Shown piece by piece: positions 49,241-61,331 of a DNA stretch of 64,000 nucleotides. The notes under the pieces were generated by a model, which was not told where the DNA came from, ran no database searches, and worked only from the letters and a program-made list of their open reading frames with translations. This DNA comes from Cryptococcus deneoformans JEC21 (Eukaryota > Basidiomycota > Tremellomycetes > Tremellales > Cryptococcaceae), in NCBI RefSeq assembly GCF_000091045.1, contig NC_006681.1, positions 331,787 to 395,786 of the forward strand, read 5' to 3'. Numbering within the stretch: the stretch's first letter is position 1; each line of letters opens with the position of its first letter. The position numbers and the translations under genes were made by a program.

Positions 49241-51893
49241 TCATTCCTTCTCATCGTTTCCTTCTTCTCGCTTCTTTTGCCAGGGCCAACGATGTTCGGG
49301 AGACCTCCATTGCTCACCTTTCACTGTATTAGGTATACAAGTGTCAGCTTTCTGTTTATGTATCAAAAAGCAAGGGCGGAAACGCACCCATAAGCAATAA
49401 GTTGCAAGCACAGGCGAATGCCAAGATCCCAGCAAACAAGGTATATAACCCCCCGTCTCCTATACCATTCTGTATCGGAGTAGCGACTTGTGACATAACG
49501 CAAGCGCAGATACCCCTAAACATTGAATTACAAGAGACTGCAGAGCTGGAAGCACCCTAGACAATCATCAGCATCAGAACTGACTTGACGCAGGGATGAA
49601 AAAAGTGTAACACGTACAGGATTGGCGTCCACCACGTACGCCAGAGTACTGCTATAGATCCACCTGAATAACAAAGCCGCATGTCAGAAGAGTCGTGCGC
49701 TACACTAGAAACTGTACTTGCAAGAGAGAGAAACCAGCAAAGAACAGGCAAACCACCAAGGCTGCGATGTGCACTTTCTCCTCCGCAGTCCAAGCATAGG
49801 CAAGGAAACTAGCGACGAGGATTGGCATCGCCAACACTGTGGATCTCAGCCTCATCTGTCCAAGTGCTTCAGCTTGTCATTTCCGCAATATAAACATATT
49901 CGCGTACCTCGGGATTGCCCACACCTCCGTTCTTCTTTTTCAGTTTTTTCAACACCATGTCAGAATATTTCCCTCCAATCATACTAGCTAGAATATTGCC
50001 TATTCCAAACGCCAAGACCACAAGACCTATCTTGAGCGATCCATAACTGTAAGGAGCTTTACCAAGGGTAATTGATGCTGTGTAGACGATGGTATATTGA
50101 GCAGAGAAACTCAAGGCTGACATTTGCCGGCATGTTAATAGACTGAGTACTTATGAAAAGAGAAGGGCGCTCACCCGATGAGGTAAGAATGAGTAAATTG
50201 GTGGGCTGTTTGAGAATAAGAGCCATCGATGGCAAAGGGTTGAGATCCCTGAAGGTGGGTTTGAATTCCACTTCGTTCTCGGCCTGTATCTTTTCTTCCT
50301 TTGCCCCAAACGGCAACCATTTCATCATTTTGACCTTTATCCTGCCCGATCTGCCTACCGTTTGCTTCTGGTCATTACTCAAGGTCACATCAACCAGTGT
50401 AGTATCCGTCACCGCGGCCCCTCCAGCCTCGGCACTAGGCCTTCTGCTATTACCAGGAGAGTTGCCGGGAGTGGCATCTGGCGTGGCTGGTATGGTGTCT
50501 AACACTTGCGACTGTTTTGCGAGCTTGGCCTTCCGCTTTAAATCTTTCGCATCCCGATTTTCTGCTCTTTCGATTGCTTTGGTAAGCGCTCTTTGGTAAA
50601 CTCTCGAACGCTAACATTGTGGAAATCAGTTGACATTATTTTTACTCCAAATGAGCAGAAAGAAATCACCTGACGTCGCCAAGAGTCCGGAAACACCATG
50701 AAGCAGCACAACATGATGAAAGCATACACAGCAAGGAAGTAGAAAACACTTCGCCAGCCAAACGACTGTTATACTTTAGCAAACATCAACATAGCCAAAA
50801 GATGAAACCGTACTTGGCCTAGAGCTCCACCGATGAGTGGTGCTACGGCAGGAGCTATCATCGGCACTCCGTAGAACAGGCCCAACTGCAGACATACAGT
50901 AAATGAGCAAATGGCTAATTTAAAGGATGAAACTCACCTTTGCCCCTCGCTCATGCGTCTCGTACATATCGGCCAGACTGCCGGCTCCCAAAGAAACTGT
51001 TGGTCCGCTGCCTGTGGACTGTAAGATACGCATTACAATCAGAAGGGGCATTGAATTGGCCCGAGAAGCAACCACGAGAGCGATAACATAGAGCTACAAT
51101 CATCATTTAGTCTGGCAACTGGTGATACGTTTTGATGTAAGGCTTACTGTGTATGACACCAGATAGACAGTCTGCAACGATACGTTAGCGAGTGCTCCAC
51201 CGGTTTCTATACAAGACATACCTTGCGTCCATTGAGCTATGGCCAGATGTGAGTAAGCATTCTTAATAATGATCGCCATAGATGATACTTACTTCCGCAA
51301 TAGCTGCCCACAAGACGGGAGTGCACCCTTGAAATCTGACAGGTGCATTAGCGTTCTCGGTTTGATACTGGGCATCGGCCGCAAAGATTGATCGAAGCTC
51401 ACAGGATGTAAAGAGAGATCGATAAACCGAGTTCACTTTCTGTGGCGTGCAGGTCTTCGCGAACATCGCTGATTACCGGGTTGTAAATACTGGGAGCCAT
51501 CATTGGGCCCAACTAGAGGACGACCACCCAGTCAGTACCCTATGTTCTTCGCCATGGGACTTGCTTACAGGTACTCACCATCGCAAAAGTCATGATCATC
51601 AATACTGTCCACTTTTTCCTATCACTCCACTTCCTTGGATCATTATCGACTGGTAGATGCTCAATGTCAATCGCATTGAGACCCTTCACCGCCTGTTTCT
51701 CAGAGTTTTTCGATGGACCAGTTTGATCAGGTGGACGATCTATCATTTCATCATCTCTGGGAGGATACGCCTCAATGGACCGTATATGGGTAAGCGTATT
51801 GGATAACCGAGAGTTTTGACGTCCAAGATTGGTTTGTCCTTGAGAAGGTGTTAATGGCTGAGAAGGTTCGCCAGGAGAAGCTGCGCTGGCCAT
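49241..51893 (-). CDS. MFS drug/polyamine:H+ antiporter, DHA1 type
   Basis: Twelve-helix plasma-membrane exporter related to the Tpo/Qdr/Aqr1 group. It has about a dozen exons. The hydrophilic N-terminus of about 100 residues leads to KKWTVLMIMTFAM. Helix 2 has ELGLSISLYILFQGCTPVLW and the conserved loop AAIAELNGRKTVYL. Helices 4-5 contain RILQSTGSGPTVSLGAGSLA (motif of DHA1 antiporters), then GLFYGVPMIAPAVAPLIGG and GWRSVFYFL. A cytosolic loop of about 130 residues between helices 6 and 7 is longer than usual and Ser/Pro/Lys-rich. The second half ends LLLMVKGEQWRSPEHRW with a Lys/Glu tail. The substrate is unknown. Confidence 0.88.
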
Positions 51894-53031
51894 GGTATCA
51901 GGTCTTCGGCTTTGATTCTTCTACACTGTAAATGGCTTTCAGTCCCTGTATATAAAGAGATGAGTACAATATTTCAAAAGATAACTGAACATTGTACGAA
52001 CCACTGAAACGAAGGCAGCACTTAAAACACTGATGCAGCCGTGAGGTATCAGGAGGTCGTGTCGGATGTTCACAAGTTTCGACCCAGTTGAAGACATAGA
52101 ATGCAGTTTTTCCACAAACAAACACACTCGCCACACGAAAGTGGAGGTGGAGATGACCTGGTATATATGTAGATGAAAGTGGATGAAATGGTGCGGTCAG
52201 GAGACTTGATTGAAGTCACAGAAGTTGTGGCTGGTGCTGTTCGTGCTACTGAACGGTGCTACGATGCAATTCTGGGAAAGGTAAATAGACGAAGATGTAG
52301 ATGTCATTGAGTACACAACATTATGAGCTATTCCATGCTTAAGATACCTCGAGTCTTGCCTCCCGAGCTACCGAACATCTGCTTTTGAGTTCAAATCCAA
52401 CCAAAGTCGCGCAAAAGATCATCAAGTGCGGCAAATGTGTCGGACATGACCATGTCGGCCGATTGTTTTCGGCCCCTTTCGGCCGACTATTATTCAACTG
52501 TTCAGTTCTTACATCCCAACGGCCAACGCTGCTGAGGCGCGCGCGCTCTGAAGTAGATTCTGCGATTCTTGCTCGCTGTGGACCAGTTGTACAATAATGG
52601 GAGGATTACAATTTGCCGCAGTACACGCGCATGCTTATGATGCTTTGCTGATAGTAGAATCGCACCTCGATCCACGATCAGTTTTATCTCGAATCTGCAA
52701 CAATTTGCCGACCGTACTGCTTTCTAGTCTTTCCTTTCTGTCGCGACAGTGTCTGCTGTGACTCATTCTTCTCCAGGCAATAGTGAACAAACAAGCCGAA
52801 GATGATAAATTAGTAGTGCAAAAGCATTAGCAGTCTTTATCACTGTTGTCTATGTGGCATGTGAACAGAGAAGAGTGTCAATAATAGTTTCGCGTTCTGG
52901 ATATTTTGCACCATTAATCATCGATCATATATCATCGAGGAAATAGAAGAGCTATATTAGCTTATACATCCCCATCCATCTGCAGATGCAGGTGGACGTA
53001 AAAGTACACATTTCACCGCAGGATTTATGCT
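51894..53031. other. 1.1-kb intergenic region upstream of the MFS gene
   Basis: Holds the MFS promoter and the 3' end of the unknown gene at 53032. Apart from the CGG-type dyad at 52454-52487 I see no gene. GTTCAAATCC at 52387-52396 is B-box-like but no tRNA can be folded around it. Confidence 0.4.
52454..52487. repeat. 9-bp inverted repeat with CGG/CCG cores
   Basis: Arms GTCGGCCGA (52454-52462) and TCGGCCGAC (52479-52487) are exact reverse complements with a 16-nt spacer that holds another TTCGGCC. It lies about 560 bp upstream of the MFS start. Inverted CGG triplets are the usual target of fungal Zn2Cys6 regulators, which often control efflux pumps. That link is inference. Confidence 0.5.
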
Positions 53032-54846
53032 CTACCCCAAAACAAGTTCCACTTTCAAGCTATAGTGTTCTTCTAGATCCTTGTAATGCTGTATTCGGGC
53101 CTCTCGCTGACGGGAAAATTCCTGTAGGGTAATGTTCAAAATCAGCAGCGGTTTTTGGTGCCTTTCCTATATTACGCTTACTTCTGTGAATTGAGCAAGC
53201 TTGTTCCCTCTACGATAGCGCCGATTTTGCCTTCGGGGCCGTTCTTGATGGTCAGCAGCTGCATGTCTATCTTCTTCCGATACGTGTGATCCTTGTCCTT
53301 CAGCTGCAATGAAATCTCCCTCCATTCTCGCCATCATTTCTGCCCCTCGCCATTTGCCTGAAATAGGTGCCCCTTCTTTCTCTTCTACGGAACCATGCGA
53401 TAGATAGTCGGTAGTTTCTAATGAAGTAGTTCGCGAAGTCATAGAAGGGAATATCAAGGGTGTAGAGGAGTGCCGTGCTACAGGTCGAGGTGGGGAAGAT
53501 GGGTCATAAACTGCAGGTGACTTGTCTATAGTGAAGTTCGAGGTGTCAAAAGGCCGCAAATCGTTCCTATCTGGTTTGACCTACCGGAGACAATATGGCA
53601 CATCCACCAAAAACCAAAGGGGTCCATCCAACTTACTTCATGGTACTGAGCTGGTGATATGAGATTTTCTGCCCTTTCCCAACGCTTATCTCTTCTCAAG
53701 AAACGAGTCGACAAATGCTCCATGTTGTTGGAAATTGGTGTAAGTACACGAGAAGCCATTTTCTGTCCTCCAAATTCCTCAAGCTCTGGGTCAAGCAAAA
53801 TATCCTCCATTACACGCTTCCTAATGGGCGTTTCGAACAGTTGGACATCGCTGGATGCTGCAATGTCATTTTCATGGCGAGAGTCTGGACCTAACACATA
53901 ATGATTCAGCCCTTCTGGCGAAGGACATATCGAGCGCACAAACTCCACAGATTCATCGAGTACTCCATTATCAATTCCCGAGGCAACATCGATCGATATT
54001 GCAACAGGGCCAGAGGACCCTCCATGCCGATACGGAGTGGATCGACGCTGATCAATTTTACTTGCTGCTTGCCAAGAAGATGTTATCCGAGTGGCCCGAG
54101 GAGTTGAAAGAACGTCATTCAACGGAACTCTGATATCCCACTCTAATTCCGAGAAAGCATCTCCGGAGGTTGGGATGATATGTGGGTATTGCTGAGAAAC
54201 CGAGAATATATCATTCAGTGGTACAAGGATATCAAGGGCTGCTGGGAAAAGGGTATGGGATCCCGAGGAATATAGGATATTTGGCGTGGAAGAATCCTCG
54301 TCCATCGTCCGAACAGAGTCCCAATTATTTGCAATGGGGTTGATGTCGTCCGCCGAGATGCTGGGAGAAGTTGCATCCTCTGCAGAGTCCAAAAGTTCAT
54401 TGGAGGAAATGGAACGGCAGGTCGAAGAAGTCAAGTCCCCTTCCGTTGAACGAAACCTCGACTGCATCGTTTTAGGTGTCGACATGGCCCCAATACTCTA
54501 TACAAATCACCAACGGTTCAAAGTTCGAGGGCATTGCAGTACTCACTGCATTGTTAGTCAACCTGCGTTTCCTTGCAGGTGTAGCCTGCATCCCCATGCC
54601 CAATCCTCTTTTGCTGCCATTTTTGACCTCACAACCTGACACCTTACTTCCCACACTTTTGACGCTATATTGACTGTGCGAAGTTGATGGTCTGGGCTTC
54701 CTTCGCCAATTTGCAAGACCGCCGACAATGAGGTTTTCCGAGGAAGATGCACGATGGAGTTGATTACGATGAATGGTAATCCGCGATGGACTTGAGGGAA
54801 CGAGTGATTTGGATGGTACAAAAGGTGTAGGAGATAAGTCGAACAT
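53032..54846 (-). CDS. conserved-looking protein of unknown function
   Basis: Not recognised. Four exons (54846-54547, 54497-53637, 53580-53182, 53121-53032) sum to 549 residues with consensus splice sites. The protein is Ser/Pro/Arg-rich and mostly disordered, without membrane segments. A motif occurs twice about 30 residues apart, reading DILVPLNDIFS and DIRVPLNDVLS. Later pieces are FETPIRKRVMEDILLDPELE and RFLRRDKRWERAENLISPAQ. The end is an Arg/Gln-rich helix (EFSRQREARIQHYKDLEEHY), perhaps a short coiled coil. The start MFDLSPTPFVPSKSLVP is the first ATG of an otherwise plausible exon; the frame upstream lacks protein character. Confidence 0.7.
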
Positions 54847-55077
54847 GCTCAAGATCAACAAGACGTGAGTATGGGTGGCGAATTGAAATGGAAATATACA
54901 TCGGATTTGAAGGATAGACTTAAGTTGAACCAATTGGCGAAGGCTGGAGGCCCGTGCGTTGCCCACAATTAAGCCGCATAGCCTTGTTGTTTTTGTAGCC
55001 AGAATATACAACACAATGTGGTAATGCAAGAATCTACAACAATCTGTCATACATACCCGCCCTAATATCCACCCTCT

Positions 55078-56211
55078 CTATGCATACTGTGAATTGTCAG
55101 CACAACAACAGATGAGTGATGGTAAACTTACTCTATTGAATGTTCGCCCAAAGAAGTCATCAGCTCCAGACTTCTTCTCATTTGTCTTTGGCTTGAACAT
55201 TGCCTTAACGGCCTCGCTCATGTTTTCCTGGGCCTGTAACCTCTTCTTCTCCTGCTCCGCCAGCTTCTCATGTACAGATCTGGCTAGGGATGCCGGTGTA
55301 TTGACGGTAGGAGTAGCTCGGGGCGCGGGTGACGATGAAGAAATTCGAGCCGACTTTGGAGGAGGTTCAAGCGTTGCTGGAGACCCGGTGTCGTTGTTGG
55401 CCTTTGTACTCTTGTCTGCTTTCCTCTTCTTTGATGATTTCGCGGCTGCCCGGGAGGTGAGAAGGTCTTCCAGAAGAACATCCTGAACTTCCTTTGGGGG
55501 ATTCACAGGAATGATTGCCGCTGATATTGTTGGGTTGAAAGTCTTTCCACAGTTGGGACATGCAACTTCCGTCGTATTCTCCTTGACAACTGGCTTCCCT
55601 TCTTCAGGTACATCGTCTTTCGGAATGACTTTCGCGCCAGTGCCTTTTGTGAGGTTTGGCACTACAGCTCTCAAAGCAGCATCTGAAAATACACAGCCGC
55701 ATGATTTGAGGGCAATGAATGGGAAAGTACCAGCCATTTCACGGAGAGAAAGAGGGCAGATGAACGGGGCGCGAGAAGTGGTAACGGTGGCGGAAGCGGA
55801 CGAGAATGTGAAATCGGGGTTCGGGGTAAGGTTAAGGGTGGTGAGATCCTATTAACATACCCATAAGATTACATGCACTCCAACAGATCAGAACATGCTC
55901 ACCTTCACACCCTTTAAATGTCCACAAATCTGTTCACCATCGCCATACTTGGACTTGTCGAGGAAGTACTCGATCAAATCGTCCTTGTTATAAAGTTTTC
56001 CCAGAGGATCTATAACCACTGGTTTTTTCAAGGGTTTCTGTTGCATATATTGATAAGCACTTGCGTAACGAGTAGCCACAAACTTGCATACCTTGCTAAG
56101 AGCACAGAGGAAGAACAGCGCTTTGAGTGATTCCTTATCCGCTTGCTCTGTCTTGCCCTTTGTCTTAACCAGATCTCGTCTGTCTGGGATTGATCCACCA
56201 TCGGCACCCAT
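55078..56211 (-). CDS. RTF2: replication termination factor 2 (RTF2)
   Basis: Nuclear protein that stabilises stalled replication forks and affects splicing; it carries a degenerate RING-like (C2HC2) fold. Four exons (56211-56092, 56037-55903, 55848-55132, 55086-55078) give 326 residues. Diagnostic segments: MGADGGSIPDRRDLVKTK at the start, then CALSKKPLKKPVVID, LGKLYNKDDLIEYFLD, DLTTLNLTPNP, FIALKSCGCVFSDAALR and VACPNCGKTFNP. The C-terminus is Lys- and Ser-rich and disordered (AAKSSKKRKADKS). The last exon codes only two residues and the stop. Divergent from the TAF13-like gene. Confidence 0.93.
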
Positions 56212-57179
56212 GATGAAGTTTATCGATAGCGGATTTGAGATGAAGAGTGAAAGAAGAAAATGTTCAGAGTAGAAGATCTTGCATTATGTCCCAAAATGGC
56301 GGAACGAAATGTAAACAACGGTGGCAACAGGCAATACAGGCCATCGCCACATCGTCGGAGTTTCGGAGTTATGTCTACTCCCTCATCTCAGCCAAATTGA
56401 ATAACTGTTTCCCAAACCTATCTCTTCTCTCTTTCTTCTCCAATCTTCTCTCTCAAACTATTTTGTTCACGACAATGAAAACAAGTTCCATTCAATAATC
56501 CACTGAGCACGAGTCCTTTGCTGTGACGATCGTGATATAATCCGACTGGTGAGTCTGGTTTTCATCTACTTTTCCTCTTCTCTCTTTCTTCTATTCCCTT
56601 ATCTTCTGTGATGAACACAATTATTCAGTTCTGCTACCGAGTGCTCGTGAGCGACAACCCAATATACCAAAAACATTTATCTGAACTTCTTCATTTCTCC
56701 ATCTTGTTTGATAACTCGTGCGAGGAATGAGCGCTGACTTGAACCTCTAGTTGACTTACTTTATGGGAGACGTAAGTTTATGGCCAGTCAAAACTCTCCT
56801 TGCCGCATGATCGCTTTGATATGATTCAATTTTAGCTAAATCCATTCTCTGATTTGGTTGCCTGTCCTTCTTGTCTCGCCCGCTCATCCTTAACCTCTAG
56901 TCCGTTGAGTTGCCTGTCTGATTATCTTTGGAGAAAAGACGAGTACTCTCTTCGCGCGATGACGAGGTTTAGGTTTGACTCTTGGGGCTTCGTGATGATC
57001 TCATTTGACGTTCTGTTGAGTGAGATCGGACCGCGGTGCGTGGTGTGGACGAGTCGTGACGGGTTGCCAAGCGTGCTTACCCGGCTTCTATGATCCTCTC
57101 TGTTCCCTTTTTGCATTGTTTACGGATTATTATTCGATGCATCTGTTGACACGAGCTTTAGTTTTAGGCCCTATTCGCC
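56212..57179. other. divergent region between RTF2 and the TAF13-like gene
   Basis: 970 bp with C/T-rich leaders on the plus strand. Several GT...AG pairs between 56.5 and 57.1 kb would allow a spliced 5' UTR of the TAF13-like gene. No protein-like ORF or structured RNA is seen. Confidence 0.4.
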
Positions 57180-58242
57180 ATGTCTCAAGTTTCATTATCA
57201 GCTCAGTACCTTGCGTCTGCTAGGCCCTCTGGAGCCGCACCACCCTCGATTTCGGGTACTCCCAGGCCCGTCCCCACTTCAACTGGAAATCCTTCTCAGG
57301 CATCTGCAAGACCGCCATATCGACCTAATATCAATGTCCCGAAAAGATCAAACGATGATGTTTTCGCCAGAAGCAAGGTGCCCCAAACGCCGACAACTTC
57401 GTCTTCACAGGTGGGTAATGACAGTATATCAGGAGCGGGGGCAGAGAAGAAGAAGAAGGAAGATAGCTTGAGGGGAACTATGCGTAATGAGAGTAAGTTT
57501 GTTGAATGCATATTTTGTAGCCACAATCCTGATACTGTGGAACCAGTTGCAAAGTTGATGTATGGTGCTGGTGATGTGGCCGATCCGGATATTGATACTG
57601 TTGATTATATGGAGGACATGGTTGTCGAGTTCCTATCGGATCTCGTGAGTATTGCCAAACGTTGCAGTTATAGTGTTTTCTTGGCTCTGATGAGTGACTC
57701 GTCAGTGTCGACCAGTGCCTCCTATCCGATCAAATCCTTCACAACCTCATCAACCTGTACCTCTCTCTGGTGAGGTTGTGCGGCACCGCCTAGCTACTAC
57801 GCCTATGCTTCACAAGTACCTGGCGCGTTTTGACCATATGGTCCACATGGCCGATGTTTTGAAGGCTCACAGGCGTGTCGCTGATCCGTCCCTCAAGGAT
57901 CTTGTCGATCAAGTCGGTAACGATTACCTTGGATTGAACGAGCACGGCGTGCCTACTGGTACTGGAGACGCAGGTGCTGCTGGGGCCGGCGGCGTCGGTA
58001 GGCAGAAGAGGCCGGCAGAAGGAGAAGGAGAGGATGCGCCGAAGAAGAAGGGTAGGCCACCCAAGCCACCGGGAGAGAGGAAGAAACCTGGTCCTCAAAA
58101 GGGCTGGAAATTAAATAGAGATCCGAACGCACCACCTGTCAAGAAGCTTCCGAGAGATCCAAATGCGCCAAAGAGAAAGTACGTGAGGAAAGCTCCGTTG
58201 AAGAGTCAGATGGGAACACCTACTGCAAGCAGTGGAGTATGA
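57180..58242 (+). CDS. TAF13: TAF13-like TFIID subunit with AT-hook tail
   Basis: Histone-fold subunit of TFIID. Three exons (57180-57492, 57547-57644, 57706-58242) encode 315 residues. The first 100 are disordered. The TAF13 core follows: KLMYGAGDVADPDIDTVDYM, then EDMVVEFLSDLC, matching the family pattern MLYGFGD...ESVDLLEDIVVEF. A second part, VRHRLATTPMLHKYLARFDH and MADVLKAHRRV, stands where the family has its last histone-fold helices. The C-terminal 110 residues carry AT-hook-like basic patches (KKKGRPPKPPGERKKPGPQK, RDPNAPKRKYVRK). Yeast and animal TAF13 are far shorter, so the tail is unusual. The assignment is from pattern only. Confidence 0.75.
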
Positions 58243-58382
58243 TGATTTGTGGAAAGGATGAAGAAAATACTGGTTGTAGATGTGGTTGTACTAGATTGTA
58301 TAAGAGTCATGACACTGTGATGAACAACTCTGCTTGTAATGAATGCATGGGGTGTGTGTGATGTGTACAAGTATCGATCAAA

Positions 58383-59278
58383 TCAAGGTGCAAACTTGAG
58401 GTCAGCGTACCAGAACCAGCCGCCGACAAACATCAATGCCAGCAGGGCTCGTCCTAACGGCAGTTGCACGATGGTGAGTATCCACAGCGTCCCCATAGGA
58501 GGAGCCTGTATCCATGATCAACGATCAGCCAGCTCATCATGGAATAATCTTCAGATTGACCCACCTGCGCAGTGACAACACTCCAACTGGCCTTGTTTAC
58601 GAGCCATACCAATCGACATCCGGACAAGATGGACGCAGACATGAGGAAAGAGTTGGTCAAGGGGTGAGTGGGGTATTCATTGGCTACGAACATGATTGCG
58701 GGTCAGTAGCAGCGCCATATAAAATAAAATGGATGGACGGACTGTAGTAGATAAGCAGACTTAATGCTTCAAAGATCCATTCAGCTCCTGCACCGTATAA
58801 CAGATGATGAAAACTCACTCGGCAAAGCTTTGAGTGCATGTTCACCCAGTAAATACCATCCAGCTTTATGGGAATATTGCAGATGCACCAGTATATCCAA
58901 CATCAAATAGAGAAAAGTGAACGGCACAGCCATAATGAGCGTATTGAATATCACATCATCCCCTTGCTCCTCTCGTTCATGTTCTTCGTCTTCGTCTTCA
59001 TCTTCGTCGTCTTCTTCCTCTCCACGCTTCCCTTCAAGCTGTTGCTGTAGCTGCTCAATCTCCTCTGCAGAGCCGACTGTATGTACTCTGGCTCCATCTG
59101 GGATAGTGCCCGGAGGAGGGACGTTGAGCAAGGGCGGTGCTGTGGGTTTGGGGAGGGCGGAAGGGTGGACGAGCGGGATGGTTGGTTGGCCGTTGGATTT
59201 GCCCTTCTGCTTGTTATCCTTTGTGGGTGCTCTAGAGCGGATGGTGGAGCTGGCTGGGACCTCCTCGATGATGGCCAT
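58383..59278 (-). CDS. small fungal membrane protein of unknown function
   Basis: Three exons (59278-58819, 58683-58565, 58505-58383) give 233 residues. An N-terminal disordered half holds a Gln-rich helix (EEIEQLQQQLEGKR) and a run of Asp/Glu. Then come about four hydrophobic helices: TLIMAVPFTFLYLMLDILVH, a segment around PLTNSFLMSASILSG, LVWLVNKASWSVVTAQ, and MGTLWILTIVQLPLGRALLA through GGWFWYADL. The VPFTFLY/LDILVHLQY block resembles an uncharacterised fungal membrane family (DUF7719, as far as I recall). Probably an ER or other endomembrane protein. The second intron is 119-135 nt, longer than most here. Confidence 0.75.
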
Positions 59279-59547
59279 TGTTCGGAATAGCAGTTTGTAA
59301 GGTGGATAACTGAGGGAGACCAAGAAAATGTGCGACAAAGAGGATACATAAAAAGTTGGATAGCTGTGCCCGGAGGCCTGTTGTCGCGACGATAAAAGGC
59401 TACACCCGCGACGGAAATATATCAATTTTATCGATAGTGAGCATTAAAATCACTCGAGAAGATGTCTAGTAGGGTATCGATGCAACATGCATGTGCCATG
59501 TAAGTGACAGTTTTGCCAAACCATTAACCAAAAGTGATATCTACAAT

Positions 59548-60857
59548 CTAAGCAAGAACTTTGGGCACACCATTCTCCCCCAACAGACTCTCCTCCTTTT
59601 TCAAAACTCTGGGACCGTCACCGACCCTGGTGTGGATCAAACCCTTGACCGCACCCTTCTCCCATCCTCCTTCCCTGACTACGCCAGTGTTGAACCCTTC
59701 AGGCAAATCTCGCACGCCAGTCTGGAAGGGGTCCTCAAACTCTTCGCCGGTAGGGAAGAACCTCTTGATGGCGCCGAGGACGACAGGCATGTTCTTCTCG
59801 AGCGTGTAGATGACGGCGTTGGGTCCCGCGTCAAATGTGTAGGCAGCGATTATCTCGCCGGCGGCACGGTTGAGCTCTTCGACAACGGCGATGATAGCTC
59901 GAGAGACGTCGTTGAGGTAGAAGATGGGAGGGGCGGTGTCGAGACAGACGGCGTGGAAAGAGTTGCTGTCGGCCATGGTGAGCTTGGCAAATTCGGAAAA
60001 GTCTCGAGCCTTGATAGCCTGAGAGATCGCATCCATCCTCTTGGGGACGATCCGAAGACGCTCTTGCAAGAGGGTAGATGTCTCTACAGTCTTTTGCATG
60101 CCGGAAGTGGATGAAGTCCCCTTCTTGGCGTCGCTGACAACACAGATAAGGGCATGCATCTCGGGCCAATGCTCTCGAGGGGCGACCTCCTCGGCGAGAG
60201 AGTCGGAACCAGCAGGATCGGTACCTTCACGCCAAGCGACGAAGCCTCCAAAGAGAGATCGGCAGGCAGAGCCAGAGCCTTGGCGGGCGACGAGGGAGAG
60301 CTGGGAGGGAGATTGGGGGAGGGAGTAGAGGGAAGCGAGAGATGCGACGAGGGCAGCAAGACCCGAGGCTGAGGAGGCGAGACCAGCAGCGGTGGGGAAG
60401 TTGTTGTACGAGGCAATTCGGAGCGGCCACTCGGAAAGCTATTGCGTGGTACGGTGAGCACGGAGGTTGCTGTCTATTTTCCCATATTGTAGGAGTACAG
60501 CAAACGACCCACCTTGGGCAAGTCCTTGTCCTTGCTTTCCATCTCCTTTCTCCACCCCCTGAGCTCCTTGATGCAGACAGCCAATCGGCCACCCTCCTTG
60601 ATCACCTCTTCCTTGCCATTCAACCAGAGCTTGTCTCCGGCCTCGAAGGACGCGTCCGCACGGGAAGTCGTGGTGGAGCGGAGGTGGTCCTGGTCGAGAG
60701 TGACGGAGAGAGAGCTGTTGGTGGGGAGAATGAGGCGGGTGTCGCGTTTGCCCCAGTACCTGGAGACGTGGTGAGCAGCGGTGAGTGTCAGAGGAAAATA
60801 TACGCACTTGATGCAGGCAATGTTGACTGGAGCGGATGCTGTGGCTTCGTAGACCAT
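59548..60857 (-). CDS. MVD1: mevalonate diphosphate decarboxylase
   Basis: GHMP-kinase-family enzyme making isopentenyl diphosphate from mevalonate diphosphate in the sterol/isoprenoid pathway (yeast ERG19/MVD1). Three exons (60857-60808, 60759-60513, 60438-59548) give 395 residues, essentially the yeast length. Landmarks: [15 protein letters not shown] at the N-terminus, [33 protein letters not shown] (the GHMP phosphate loop), [19 protein letters not shown], and [13 protein letters not shown]. The substrate and catalytic Asp lie in the [12 protein letters not shown] and [11 protein letters not shown] regions. Cytosolic; no unusual features. Confidence 0.96.
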
Positions 60858-61331
60858 GTTGAGCTGGGCGGAGGGAGGGGGAGCGGGAGCAAGTGCGAGA
60901 AGAGAAGACAACAATTGTATGGTACGAGGAAAACAAAACACATTCCTTCCCAAAATCCCCCCAATTCCCAGCTTTATTTCCCAAGTCCCACCCGGATTTC
61001 AACTGGAAGCCCAATTTTGCTGTTCGTCTTCGGCCGCATGTCTGATTGTTATGGTTATTTCGAAAGTTGTTCCTCCTTTACCAGTCTGCCAAACGAGATC
61101 ACAATGTATAGTTATCAACATTCCGCAGCACATAACCAGCAGCCAGACCTGTTTTGGGGCTGATATCGAAGAGTTCTTCAAGGAGCAAATGGGGAAGAAT
61201 CAATTGAGCAAGCTCAAGACATGGGCAGAGATAATTTTTATGCAGATACGTTGAGATGGATACGCGAATGGTAATCCCAAGTGATATACGGACCAAAAGA
61301 ACATTCCTTTACATCACTTTACTGACAGTCT
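60858..61331. other. intergenic region between MVD1 and SEY1
   Basis: 474 bp holding the MVD1 promoter (C/T-rich leader on the minus strand) and the SEY1 3' UTR. No other gene is seen. Confidence 0.45.

Noticed and set aside
52387..52396. tRNA-like B-box GTTCAAATCC
   Set aside because: No D-arm, anticodon stem or acceptor pairing is found within 100 bases on either strand.
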